Part shown: piece after piece, positions 50,041 to 60,680 of the stretch
Layout of the letters: every line of letters begins with the position of its first letter
Numbering within the stretch: the first letter of the stretch is position 1
Origin: Typhlomys cinereus
Taxonomy: Eukaryota; Chordata; Mammalia; Rodentia; Platacanthomyidae
NCBI GenBank assembly: GCA_023101885.1
Contig: JALPQD010000004.1
Location: forward strand, 8,895,421 to 8,959,420
Reading direction: 5' to 3'
Length of the DNA: 64,000 nucleotides
Made by a program: the position numbers and the translations under genes
The notes under the pieces: model-generated
Seen by the model: only the letters and a program-made list of their open reading frames with translations
Databases searched by the model: none
Told to the model about the DNA's origin: nothing

Positions 50041-50788
50041 ATTGACAATAACAATCACAACAACATCACACAAAAGTAAAATAAAAAGCCCCACAACTTT
50101 TTAACTCTAGTTATAAAGGTAATTGCCATTTATACTCTTCTAACAGAAAATTTTTAAAATGTGATTTTGGTTTGACTAAAGCTTATTTTGGAAAGCATAT
50201 TTAAAATAATTTTACTAGTAAGTATAAGATATGGATACACTGATTTACTATTATAGAGGCACTGCACAAAATTAATGTCACTGATTCTATTTTTAAACAC
50301 ATTCAGAAAATCTTGAAACTTACTATTTTTTGTGCATTTATTTTTTAATTATGTCTTGGAACCAAAGTCTCATTTCACCAATAGTACTTTATATTTAAAA
50401 CATTTGCTCAATCCATTAACTTCATACTTAGGAAGTTTCCTATGAAATCAAATACAGAGTGCAATATTGATGCTGTTTTAGTGATCGAATGTCACTTTTA
50501 ATGTATCTTTTCAAAAATTTAAATTTGCAATTCTCAGTAAACCTATAATAAAGACTTGAAGAAATGGAATCCGGGGTAAGAAAAGTTCATGCTCTAACAA
50601 CTTGTGTCAACTCTTCCCTCACTAGCTTTTAAAATTAATTTTAAAAAATTTCACTGCAAATTAATGGATTTCATTATAATAGTTTCATACATGTTTATCA
50701 CCATAATCTGCTTATAGTCACTCTGTATTCTCTTTCTTGTTCCCCCTTCCTTTTCTTCCTCTCCAATACTTTTCTACTTTTACATGTC

Positions 50789-50846
50789 ATATCATCTATC
50801 TATCTATCTATCTAGTCTGTCTGTCTGTCTGTCTGTCTGTCTAACA
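50789..50846. repeat. (ATCT)n(GTCT)n tetranucleotide repeat
   Basis: About five ATCT units then about six GTCT units, followed by ATCTATC. Lies in the intron between the 51432 and 49474 exons. Confidence 0.9.
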
Positions 50847-51095
50847 TCTATCTATCCCCTATGTATATATTTACTTCACTTAAAATCTCATTTTAATTAA
50901 TTTTTAAGTTAACATACAAAATAATGGCTTGCATTATAGCATTTTCAAAAACAAGATTCTTCATTTGAGAGAAAACGTGTCTCATGCTTGTATGTCTGAT
51001 TTTGGCTTTTTTTGTGTAACAGGATGACCACCAGTTCCACCTATTTTCCTTTGATGACAAAACATTCTTCATATCTGAATAAAGTCCAGTATATT

Positions 51096-51096
<1 letters not shown>

Positions 51097-51157
<61 letters not shown>

Positions 51158-51186
51158 CGTCTGTCTGTCTGTCTATGTCTGTCTAT
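51097..51186. repeat. (ATCT)n(GTCT)n tetranucleotide repeat, longer copy
   Basis: About 14-15 ATCT units then GTCT units with one interruption. Same compound order as 50789-50846 and about 250 bp away. Ends about 245 bp from the exon at 51432. Confidence 0.95.
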
Positions 51187-51431
51187 CCCCACATTGTGTT
51201 GGTCTGTTTCATTTTCAAGGTGTAAGTACTTTGATGCAAGCAACAGCTCTTGTGAGTTAGGTTTTAACTACCTCCACTTCCTACAGTGGGGTTCTTCACT
51301 GCAGTTTTCTGTAAGTCACCAGGAAGTCTCATTTTCGTGAGGGTGAAGCACGTGGTTGTTATCCTGTTGCTAAACACCTCACGAGACAGAAGAGACACAC
51401 TACATTCACGGTTGCTCAATCCTGCTCTCAC

Positions 51432-51554
51432 CTTTGCATGTCTTCCCGTCTTCTTGTAGGACATATCCCCGTGGACAAGAGCACTGAAAACTTCCCTCTG
51501 TGTTCTTGCAGATGAAGTTGCATGGTTTGGGGGACTGGGAACATTCATCAAGAT
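51432..51554 (-). CDS. Fbn2: Fbn2 exon, cbEGF38
   Basis: This 123-bp exon encodes DLDEC through DGKTCK, a cbEGF with six cysteines in normal spacing. [10 protein letters not shown] carries the hydroxylation-site Asn and the packing aromatic. The acceptor is tttag|ATCTTGATG and the donor is AAAG|gtgaga. The exon keeps the fibrillin phase (Asp codon split at both ends). A tRNA-headed SINE lies 47 bp upstream of it in the preceding intron (from about 51602). Confidence 0.95.
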
Positions 51555-51601
51555 CTAAATAAAAGCAATGGGAAATTAATATTCTAGTTAAAAGAAACCA
51601 G

Positions 51602-51748
51602 GAGCTGGAGAGATGGCTTAGTAGGTAAAGCACTTGCTGTGCAAGGATGAGGCCCTGAGTTTGAATCCCTAGGACCCATATAAAACTGAGCAAAGTGGTG
51701 CACAATGAAAAGACACAGCCCATCTCCCTCCTCCATACTCTCATTTTA
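51602..51748 (+). mobile_element. ID/B4-like SINE
   Basis: Head ggagctggagagatggcttagtaggtaaagcacttgctgtgcaagg, then gagtttgaatccctaggaccc. The tail is not clear. Antisense to Fbn2. Confidence 0.7.
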
Positions 51749-51749
51749 A

Positions 51750-53330
51750 TCTTTTTGCTTTCCCGTTCAACTTAAAATGGCGCACAGCCAGAGAAAAGTG
51801 ACGTATAGAATAATTCTTGCTGAAGCAACATACTGGCACACTTTTCAGATCAATGGACAGATCTTGGATAAACACTGTAATGTCTAGACAGCTGTCTGGG
51901 CAAAAAAAAAAAAAATCTCCATGAAGTTCTTTGGATTAGTTAGGTTGGTTTACAACTTAGGAATCATACCTCCAAACACGTGAGTTTTGTGTCTTTCGTC
52001 AGAAGGATATGGCAAAAGTTCTACTCTCTCTTAGGCTACTGTCTCTACCTCCCCCCACGCTCCTGCATGATTGCAGACTCACCTAGAAATTCCTCACTTG
52101 ACCTTCAAAGATCTCTGTTCCCCGGCCCAGATTCAGACTGACTCTATTGGTGGACTCCTCTGCCTTGTATCTTCGGCTCTTCCTCTCTGACCTCCTGAAG
52201 CATAGACTCAGCCTGGCTGAGCATCAGGTCAGAGGCTGCAGCTCCTTTTAAGGAAGCCATCAGATGACGCCATCAGAGGTTCTTTTCTCCTCTGCCTTAC
52301 TCCGGTGCATGGTTCTATCCAAAGTGGCTGCTGCACATCTCTCCCACACACTGATGAGTCTTTTTCGTCAGGCCTACCTTGTATAGTTCTCAGTGGGACA
52401 CCCAATGGCTCTGACTGGCAGCACTGCGCAGGTGCCTGAAGCATTTAGAAAGCTCCTGATTGACAACAGCCTACTCCTAGTGACTCTCCTACTTGCTGTT
52501 TCTATCAGTTGAGAGAAACAAGATGGACAGCAAGTTGATTTTTGTTAAGTTTTATGCTAGGTGTACTTATTGTGGGAGCAGGTAATTTAATGAAGTCTCC
52601 CAGAAACTGAAGATACCGAGAAAAGCATCCAGAAACTGAAGGACACCAAGAAATGATTTTTCTTTAATAAAAACTAAGTTAAATGCTTTGGATAGATTCC
52701 TGAAGGCAAGTCTCTATAGGGCAATAAAGAAGGGGAATCTTAGGATGATAAAGGAAGGTGAGTCTCCACTCTCCTAACATTCACAGAATGGTGCAGATGA
52801 GACAATAAAAATTTAAACAGGTAAAATGTATCTAAAATGGTCAAAGGATTGTGCACTTCAACACTAACAGTCATAGAATGGTACAGATGAGACAATTAAA
52901 AATTTAAACAGGGAAAATGTATCTAAAATGATCAAAGAACTTCAACTGTGCACTTCAACTGTGTTACAAAGGGGAAATTTAGATGTTGTTAACTGCTATT
53001 GTTTATGTAAAAATGGAAAAACTCATTTGGTTTTACACAAAGCATGTAGATTTTCAATAGAAGTTCCTTTCTCCACAAAAATAACAACTGATGTTTGTTC
53101 ATAAATTTTAAATTAAAATGTTACATGTCAAAGTAACTTTTATGTTTCCCTGATGGAACCAACAATTTTGAGGAGTTGAACTCTGTATTCCATGAAATTA
53201 GACTAAGGGAAAGAACTGTACTACTAAGAACCACAATATTCCAAAGTTCCATAATAGACACTTTGTTGATGGGAAGTAATTGACAGGAAACTGTATCTGA
53301 CAAGCCCCAGAAGCAGTGACCTTCTCTTAC
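51750..53330. other. Fbn2 intron, no gene seen
   Basis: 52010-52500 is GC-richer than its surroundings and holds a 71-codon minus frame without recognisable similarity. It could be an old LTR. Around 52740-52960 a short direct repeat occurs (ggtgcagatgagacaataaaaatttaaacagg / ggtacagatgagacaattaaaaatttaaacagg). Confidence 0.4.
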
Positions 53331-53456
53331 CTACACAAGCTGTACCACTGATGTCTGTGGTGTAGCCAACCTTGCAGAAGCACCGGAACGAGCCCATGGT
53401 ATTGATGCACTGGCCATTGCTGCAGAGATTTGGCATGACTTTACATTCATCGATAT
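53331..53456 (-). CDS. Fbn2: Fbn2 exon, cbEGF37
   Basis: This 126-bp exon encodes a complete cbEGF from DIDEC to GTACV with six cysteines (DEC, LC, QC, RC, FC, AC). The hydroxylation-consensus segment is [10 protein letters not shown]. The acceptor is tccacag|ATATCGATG and the donor is GTAG|gtaaga. It is the first domain after TB7, so it starts the terminal cbEGF array. Such domains bind calcium at the linker to the previous domain and make the molecule a stiff rod. Confidence 0.95.
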   Translation of the reverse strand: MSMNVKSCQISAAMASASIPWARSGASARLATPQTSVVQLV

Positions 53457-53879
53457 CTGTGGACCAAGAAAATCAACAGCCAACAGAAGTTATATATGCA
53501 TACATAAAGCCAAGATGACTAGAGATAACCAGCTATGAATATTATGGAAATTTTGGATCTCTGTCCAATATTCCAGGAATGACATTGGGGAAGGGGAAAA
53601 ATAAACTCAATGCTAGGAAAAGGGAGACGAAGTCAGGAGTCCTTTACAGGACTAGTCGTCATATTACATTTTGTGCATGGATTACTTTTTTGTGATCTAG
53701 AATGCATACTCTGCAAAGTCTTACTAATTTGAAGTTTGTGATAATTTCTTAAAGTTTGGGGTCTCCAGTACATACTGACATTAAACCCTTATTGTCAATC
53801 ATATAAAGGACTAGAAATCTGTTGAGTAAGTGGAGGAAACTGGTATAGAACATTAACATACTATTTTTTGTGCTTGTGT

Positions 53880-53927
<48 letters not shown>
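53880..53927. repeat. (CA)n microsatellite
   Basis: About 23 CA units in the intron between the TB7 and cbEGF37 exons. Confidence 0.95.
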
Positions 53928-54234
53928 TTCTAACCATTGAATCTTGTTAGTGTGGAAGTATCCTGAAAATCGAATGAATTCCTGTGTATACCCAGATGAG
54001 CCATATTTACTTAAATAAGGCAAGCGTGGTCTGGAACTTGTAAATATGGCCTTTGCCATGAAATAGTTTTGTTTCATTCCTGGGTTTACTAATCCTTAAG
54101 AAAGTCTGATATCTTGGGGACATTATTGATCATTATCTTACCCTTGTGCTTCAGTTTCCTCATTTGTTAAGTGGTAACCCTGACTTCTAGCTCTCAAGTT
54201 TGATAAGAAAAATGTATCTTTTAAGTCTCTGAAG

Positions 54235-54425
54235 CCAGGAATGGGGAAGTGGCTCAGTAGGAAAGTGCTTGCCTCACAAGTGTGAGTTACATTCCTGAAA
54301 CCCACATTACAAAGAGCCAGGTATGGTGGCATATATTTGCAGTACACCAAGACAGGCCATTTCCAGCCAGCCTAGCCTACTTGGAAAGCCCCATACTAAT
54401 GAGGCACCCTGTCTAAAAGAAAAGA
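54235..54425 (+). mobile_element. ID-B1 composite (B4-type) SINE
   Basis: ID-like head ggggaagtggctcagtaggaaagtgcttgcctcac, then B1-like text gccaggtatggtggcatatatttgcag and cagcctagcctacttgg. It lies about 280 bp from the TB7 exon. Confidence 0.75.
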
Positions 54426-54707
54426 TATAGTGTCTGAGGAATGACATTTGTACTGTCCTACATCCTCCACAGGGACAGTCTCTCATATGCTTGCATTTCT
54501 GTACACACATGCCTCCATATATGCACATGAGTATACAACACAAATTTCAGAAGTGTTAGTCAAGAACCTTCTTTCGATCTATAGACATGGACGAATAAAT
54601 ATATGAGAATTTTAGATGTAATTCTGTTGTGCTACTTTGTGATGTTTTAATGTAAACAAATGAAAACCACTGGACCAACACAATGCATGAACTCCCTCAT
54701 TCTTTAC

Positions 54708-54914
54708 CTCTTCCATCCGTGGCATATCCTGGACCATGAGGACATATCTTTTTGTACTGGGCAGTTCCTGGAAGTGGACAAAGCTCGCACTGATGGCCCC
54801 AGCCTCGGCCACCATCACAGCAACATTCCGACTTGGTGACCAGATTGCGGCTGCTGGAGGCCATCTGGCACATGGTTTGCAGCACCTCTGCGAAGCACAG
54901 ACCCTGCCGGTTGT
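54708..54914 (-). CDS. Fbn2: Fbn2 exon, TB7 (8-cysteine/LTBP-like) domain
   Basis: This 207-bp exon begins DNRQGLCF and ends GYATDGR. It has the TB-domain signature: eight cysteines including the CCC triplet in SECCCDGG, then [10 protein letters not shown] and a last cysteine in KKICPHG. TB domains are found only in fibrillins and LTBPs; TB7 is the last of seven in fibrillins and is followed by a run of seven cbEGF domains, as here. The acceptor is tgtcattacag|AC and the donor is GAAGAG|gtaaag. Length equals the usual single-exon TB domain. Confidence 0.96.
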
Positions 54915-55034
54915 CTGTAATGACAGGGGAGGAAGAGTCAATGTCCAGGAACTGATGTTCCAACATCTTGGCAAATTAAATGGACACTCAATGCTTTCTT
55001 TCTTAGCAATTAACTCTTCAAAGGTCAAATATCC

Positions 55035-55300
55035 TAGTTTGGGGAGGTGGCTCAGCACTTGTTGCAGAAGAAAAAGGACTGGATAGGGGTTCCCAGATTC
55101 CAGGTAAAACTCCAGATGGGCTTGGTGGACCACCTTTGATTCTAGTCATAGAAGCAGATCCTGGGAGTGTCCACCGCACGCTGGCTAGTCAGACTAGCCC
55201 TATAGGTAAGGAAGTAGATTCACTCTTGGGCTTTCATGAACATGTGCATCTCTCCATATGCAAATATGCAGGTACCCCACAGACATACACATTGAAAAAA
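55035..55300 (+). mobile_element. B4-like SINE, diverged
   Basis: Head-like ggggaggtggctcagcacttg, body gatgggcttggtggaccacctttgattctag, and a tail with cacacattgaaaaaaaag. Starts about 120 bp upstream of the TB7 exon acceptor. Confidence 0.5.
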
Positions 55301-56492
55301 AAGATTCTTTAACATGAAGCCTATGCTTGGCAATTAAAGGTTTGCTGGCAGTTGCATGCACCTGGTACCTTAACTATGCACCTTTTTTAAATTGCACTAA
55401 AGGTAATACCATAGTTCAGAAAAAGATTTGTTTTTCCTTTCTGTCCAAATGATAATGATTGATAACTGAAAATGAACACTATTCCTAGAGAATCCAAAGG
55501 GAATTATTTCCCTTTAGTAAACAAGGGCTTGCTTTGGAGATACCAATTCTAGACTATGTAATGAGCTTGGAACTTGGCCAGTTAATCTCTCGGTATTTTG
55601 TAAGTCTAAAAGATTGCTCAAACATACAAATTGATTGGAGTAATTTTTAGCATAGATAAAAGAATTTCTGTGTGAACAGGGAAAGAAATCTTTAGAACAG
55701 TTTTAGAATACAGCCATCTTTATAAAACCTTGTAATTTTAGCAGACAATAACACTTTGCTGTTAAACTGTCTTTGATTACCAGTAAAGATTATAGCAAGG
55801 ATAAAACAAATGCATTGCACTGAGTGTAAACTTGCTGGAAGTGGAAGCAACTGACATACTGCAGGAAACTCTGACACAGCAGAAATACACTTTTGTTCTT
55901 TCAATGGCACATCATGTGCTTAGCCTTCTTGCTGCTCTTTTTCTTCTTTTGCTTCACATTTGACTATACCTTGCTTTTACAGTTGCCATCATGGACTGCA
56001 ATAACTATGATGTATATACTTCAGCTTCAGGGGAGTGCTATTGAGGTTTATATTTTCCACAGGAAAGTATTTTGAACATATTTTTTTTGTGTGCTGTAAT
56101 ATAAAAATGAACCGTGACTGCATTTTTGAGATGTGGCGTCCATTCTGCCTTCATGTCGGCAGAGCTGAGCTCATGCCGCACATGTTTTCTTTCGGAATTA
56201 AATCATCCCCTGATGTGAGCCTCACGCAAGTCACATTTTCCACAGAGCTTAATTAATCTTAATTTTGGAAAGATGTTAAGATCGTTATTTACATTACACA
56301 TAGATGTGCCCTTGAGACACACGTGCAAATATGTCATTCTAACAGATGTATACCTGCAACTAGAGGTTCATAGATTACCAGTGTTGGATGGTTAGTTGAG
56401 CAGATAAATATTTTTGTGGAGCTCTATTGTGATGACATCATGAAACAGACACTTTATTTTCCAAGTGAAATGTAAATCATATATGTACTTAC

Positions 56493-56618
56493 CAAGGCAT
56501 TCAGTGCCCGACGAACTTGACTGGAATCCTTCATTGCATTCACACCTGTAGCTTCCAATGATGTTAATACAACGCCCATTTTCACAGATGCCTGGCTTGG
56601 TCCTGCATTCATTTTCAT
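56493..56618 (-). CDS. Fbn2: Fbn2 exon, cbEGF36 (tenth from last)
   Basis: This 126-bp exon encodes one calcium-binding EGF-like domain, from DENEC to GTECL. All six cysteines are present (NEC, IC, RC, RC, EC, EC). The DENEC start is the calcium-binding signature, and the [10 protein letters not shown] segment carries the Asn of the Asp/Asn-hydroxylation consensus plus the aromatic used for interdomain packing. The acceptor is ctaaag before ATGAAAATG and the donor is G|gtaagt. The domain directly precedes TB7, so it is cbEGF36 by fibrillin numbering. Both ends split an Asp codon after its first base. Confidence 0.95.
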
Positions 56619-57369
56619 CTTTAGATAAACAAATAATGTAGTTAATGAGCAGCTGGTCAAAATGACGGATTGTGTCTTACTCGAAACTTTGGCCAAAATA
56701 CTAGCGATGTAGGAATAAAAATAGTCACGTCAACCTTGATTTCAATGTATTATATCCTTCCAGGAGTTGTGTTTTTGTTTCAGTACAGTTTCCTTCACAA
56801 CCCACTTTCTCTTAGGAATCTAGTCTTACAGTATTGGGAGGGTGCTGACAGGAGTAAGTCAGTTTGTGTGATTGGAAGGAAAAGCTGGGGCTGGGGCAGA
56901 GAGGCGGTGGGGTAGGTGGCAGCTCAGGAAGGGTCTCATAGGCCAAGGATCAAGACTGAGCCCTTGGATTGGCTTCCAATGAAGTCACAGGGTGTGCTGT
57001 GGCCTTTGACTCAGTAAACGGGGGAAAGGACACAGGGAGCACTATTTTTCGGTTTGTGATAACTGATAACTAAAAATGAAACTGAAATTCACACTATCTT
57101 TTCTTACTGTGTTTCATAATAATTTGGAAATTTGACTTTTTTCAAAGCTATGCTGCCACAAATGTAAGGGTGTTCATGGATTTTGGACAAACTGCTGTTT
57201 TGACCTTTATACTTTAAAATGATTGGTTTGTAACTTACTGACTTTTTAAGTGTTTTTTTTTTTATTAAACTCAGTTTTTCCTTGAATACCTTGTTCTATT
57301 TTAAAACTTCAGTTTACATTTGACATATACATATTTTTATTTAAAAAGTCTTCTAGATAACCTTTATTT

Positions 57370-57540
57370 GTAAAATTCATTTTGTGTGTGCATCAGAAGT
57401 TGGCTATGTGGGCCTATGGAGGCCCAAGGGTGACTTCAGGAATCCATTCCCACTTGGTGTTTTTACGTGAGATCCTGGATCAGAAACCAGATCCTTCTGC
57501 TTGCAAGGCAGAATCTTAACCCCCTGAATCTTCTCTATAA
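57370..57540 (-). mobile_element. tRNA-headed SINE, internally deleted
   Basis: Words gaggcccaagggtgacttcaggaatcc and ccttctgcttgcaaggcagaatcttaacccc are present but about 80 bases of the body are missing. 56619-57369 shows no gene. Confidence 0.75.
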
Positions 57541-57909
57541 ACTTTAAAAGAATGTAAAGATACATGCATTTTTTTCATCAAGTAACTTAAGTTCATATCT
57601 GTCATGATTTCATCCTTACCTGTCATTCCATGACATTCAGTGTTTTACTGTGCTGTTACCCCTTTTCTTGAAATCTGTTAGACTGGTCTAGTTTTCTACG
57701 CTTTTACTGTATCCTCAAATAAACATCTGAAGATTAAAGTCTCCTAGGAATTCTTCCAGTGGCAGCCATTCAATGATTTCAACATGCACCTTTTATGAAT
57801 ATTGTTATTTTTCTTCTATGATGAAGTGCTTAGTTTTCTCTTTCCCTTTTCTTTCATTCTCTCTCTCTCTCTCTGTCTCTTTCTCTCTTCCTCTTTCTCC
57901 TTTTTTCCT

Positions 57910-58105
57910 TTTTTTATATTTATATGGTACTGGGGGTTGAACACAGAATGTTCTTTATGCTAGGAAAGTAGTCCATCACTAGATTATATCCTCAGACATA
58001 TTTTTAATGTTTTATTTTGAGATACAATCTCACTGAGTTGTTCAAGCTAGCCTTGATCTTCCTCTGTAGCTTGGGCAGGCCTTGAAGTCTAGGATTTGCC
58101 AGTGT
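57910..58105 (-). mobile_element. ID-B1 composite (B4-type) SINE
   Basis: The complement shows a B1 part (58000-58100, with tgagatacaatctcactgagttg on the plus strand) and an ID-like part (57925-57995). Preceded by a (TC)n-rich tract at 57858-57910. Confidence 0.7.
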
Positions 58106-59290
58106 TTTGAAATTCAACAGGATGTGTCTTGGTGTAGACATCTTTTCTCTTTTAGGAAAAATACCATTAACGACAAAAATTTAAAAGCATATGCAAAGGT
58201 AATGAGCTCAGTTATGAATTTTTCTCATTTATTGTTTCTAGAATCTAAGTACATAGGTCTGCAATCTTGATCTACGCCTTTCTCTAATGTAGTTCCATTA
58301 ATATTTATTTTCATTTCTAATTTAATTGGTGGAATTTTTTTTCCAGTAAGGCTTCTGTACACCCATATTGCCTAAGTTATATCTGAGTGGTAACTTGAGC
58401 CTCAACTTTTAAGATCACTTTTGTCTTATTACTATTGGCAATGAGAATTTCTAAGAGAAAAAACATGCTTGATTTTTACCCCTGTTGAAATTTGTAGCTT
58501 TTATGGGGTGTATCCTGGTGTGATGTTACACCATCTATGAAACTTTCATTCCCAGAATCCACTTGCTCTCCTCTGACACTTTCCGCACATGTAGATGGAC
58601 ACCTCCTGCCCTTTACAGCGTCCGCTGCTCCTTCTCTGCGCTTACCCCCTCTCCCTACTCTGTGCCACAGAGGAAAACACCAGCCAGGATGGGCGCGTTT
58701 TCACTCATGTCTCAGGCCTTATTTGGAATTTGGTGCTACTTGGACAATTCCAGGACACTGCCCAGTGCGTGCCTGCAGCCACCACCTTAAGCAGCGCAGA
58801 GCATTGCCCTACCGAGAACTACCTGACTACATCCTCACTTTCAGTCTTTCATCCTTTTCTACTAGCTGAAGTATCTTTGGGGCCCTCAAAGACCAGACCC
58901 TATACTTGACTCTAGCTCTCCTTCTAAGATACCTCAAAACTTCTTGAAAGTAGGACCTGTGGTTGTCTCACTCCTTCATTTGCTCTCTGCTGGAGTTCCC
59001 ATAAATAATGACTACTTTTAAAAACACTATACATCATCAGCTTATGTAGATATCAATGCCTCATGATGTCTGTTATGATTTTTCAGTTGCCGCCTAACTG
59101 AAATCATTACCTCTGCTTCTGATTCCTAGAAAGCATTGCCTACAAGAAAGCTCCAGTTCTCCAAAAATGTACATTAGATGATAGCACTACTAGCGTTTAA
59201 TTGGAATTTTACTATCTGTTCGGTACTGTTCTAATTTAATCATGGCAATGATCCTTTGAATCAGTGCTCTCAGCAGTTCTATTGCTTTGT
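58106..59290. other. Fbn2 upstream intron, no gene seen
   Basis: 58540-58900 is GC-richer and has overlapping plus frames (58537-58869, 58595-58909) with no recognisable domain or splice context. I do not call a gene. Confidence 0.4.
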
Positions 59291-59294
59291 TTTT

Positions 59295-59313
59295 AAATTT
59301 AATTATATTCTGT

Positions 59314-59409
<96 letters not shown>

Positions 59410-59645
59410 GAGAGAGAGGCATTGTGTGTCCCTGTGGAAACCCAAGGATGACTTCAGGAATCATTCTGGGTTGTTTCTACCTTCTTCTTGCTTCACTCTG
59501 GCATTTCTCAGGCTCTCCCTACCAGGACTGGAAGTACAGGCCGATGCCAGTTCTTCCTGGTATTTTTATACAAGACTTGGGATCCGAACTCAGGACCTTC
59601 TGCTTTCAAAGCAGAGTCTTAACTCATGAGCCATCTCTCCAACCC
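59295..59645 (-). mobile_element. tRNA-headed SINE with (TG)n(AG)n tail
   Basis: The tail is expanded to a (TG)n(AG)n tract at 59311-59418. The body is well kept (cccaaggatgacttcaggaatcattctgg) and the head text is ccatctctccaacccc. Same strand as Fbn2. Confidence 0.85.
59311..59418. repeat. (TG)n(AG)n compound microsatellite
   Basis: About 24 TG units then about 28 AG units with a few AAAG interruptions. Same compound form as 21923-21996. Confidence 0.95.
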
Positions 59646-60344
59646 CATTCCTATTGTTTTGACCTGAAGACTTTAAAGTACATGGTTAAGCCCTCTTACC
59701 CAAGGTCACGGACTAACCAACTTGTAACTAGATTTCTCTTGTTTGCAGGCTCACACTCTATCCACTCCACCCTCATGATCTCTCCATTACTGGTGCGGTG
59801 CCCTGGTCTACCTTTGGGCTTCCCTGTGTGCCCTGCTCCTGCACAAACTCCATCTCTGCTGGCCTCCAATAATTTCTGTATCACAGGTCCTGTACCACCG
59901 CATTACAGAAACTGCCCTTGAAACACATTGCAACGCTTATTCTTCCGGTGTCATGAAATTTTCTCCTCAAAAGGTTACCTGCCAATATATGAAATTATCA
60001 TGCTGATTCACTCACTCAATCAAGCATGTTTCTCCTAAACCAGGAAGCAGGAGGGAGAGTTGTTCTAGTCTGTTACTGCATTGCCAGCACCACAAACATG
60101 GCTGTGTTCCATCAGAATGGAATCAGCAGATGCCTACTGGTTGTCAGCAGACCATGGGCTTTTTTTGGTGGATTTAAATATTTTTCCTAAGAATTTTTCT
60201 AACACCCTCAAATATACTTGAATATGTTTTTACTTCATTAGTATATTCTTTTTTCCAGATACTGTGTTCATAGATGTATTGTGAAGTCCTCTGTCTTCCA
60301 CTTGTGTTTTTTTTAGGATTCCTTTCATGTCTGTATTTCTTCTT

Positions 60345-60680
60345 GAAGTCATTCTTTGTGTGTGTGTGTGTGCGTGTGCACATGTGTATACATGCACACA
60401 TGTACATATGTCTGGATGTATATATGCTTATGTGCATGTGGAGGCCAAAGGTTGATATCAGTTGTCGTCCTCAACCATTTTCCATCTCACAGAACATGGA
60501 GCCTGTCCATTTGGCCAGATTGGCTGGTCAGGAAGTTCTTTCTTGTCTCCATCCCCACAGTACTGGGATACAGGAGTCCAGCATGGGACTCAACTTTATG
60601 TGGGTGCTGCAGCTTGAACTCAGGTGCTCATGTCTATCATCCAGCACTTTCAAACAGAGCCATCTCTCCATTGTCGGATT
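60345..60680 (-). mobile_element. B4-type SINE
   Basis: Words tgtgcatgtggaggccaaaggttgatatcagttgtcgtcctc, cagattggctggtcag and gaactcaggtgctcatgtc, ending with gagccatctctccatt. Same family as the split copy at 11055-11985. Confidence 0.75.

Larger units (their letters stand above)
26504..56618 (-). other. Fbn2: Fbn2 gene, 3' portion (last ten coding exons, nine introns, 3' UTR)
   Basis: Ten minus-strand exons read in order 56618-56493, 54914-54708, 53456-53331, 51554-51432, 49590-49474, 48702-48574, 47356-47237, 41679-41448, 39698-39524 and 27895-27521. All have AG acceptors and GT donors, and phases match throughout, giving 575 full codons and TAA. Most cbEGF exons start with the last two bases of a GAY (Asp) codon and end with its G, the normal fibrillin arrangement. 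Fibrillin-2 rather than fibrillin-1 is called from the TB7 sequence [18 protein letters not shown], the furin site RQKRS, and the C-terminus ending LQIQLY (fibrillin-1 ends differently). Introns are 771 to 1841 bp except one of 5.6 kb and the last of 11.6 kb. Fibrillin-2 is a secreted glycoprotein of elastic-tissue microfibrils. The gene is cut by the right window edge; the next upstream exon is more than 7.3 kb away. Confidence 0.95.

Noticed and set aside
50789..51186. CRISPR-like array
   Set aside because: Plain tetranucleotide repeats without spacers, in a mammalian intron.
52010..52500. Possible extra exon or gene in an Fbn2 intron (71-codon minus frame, GC-richer)
   Set aside because: No cbEGF or TB signature and no matching splice phase. 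More likely an old repeat.
54736..55086. 116-codon plus-strand frame
   Set aside because: Antisense to the TB7 exon; no own evidence.
27521..56618. Gene is fibrillin-1 or fibrillin-3 rather than fibrillin-2
   Set aside because: The TB7 text, the RQKRS furin site, the acidic linker after cbEGF43 and the LQIQLY end fit fibrillin-2. Fibrillin-1 has a different propeptide and end. Fibrillin-3 is reported missing in mouse and rat, and the fit is worse.
58537..58909. Possible gene from overlapping plus frames of 104-110 codons
   Set aside because: No recognisable domain, no splice context, frames overlap in all three phases. Only a local GC rise.
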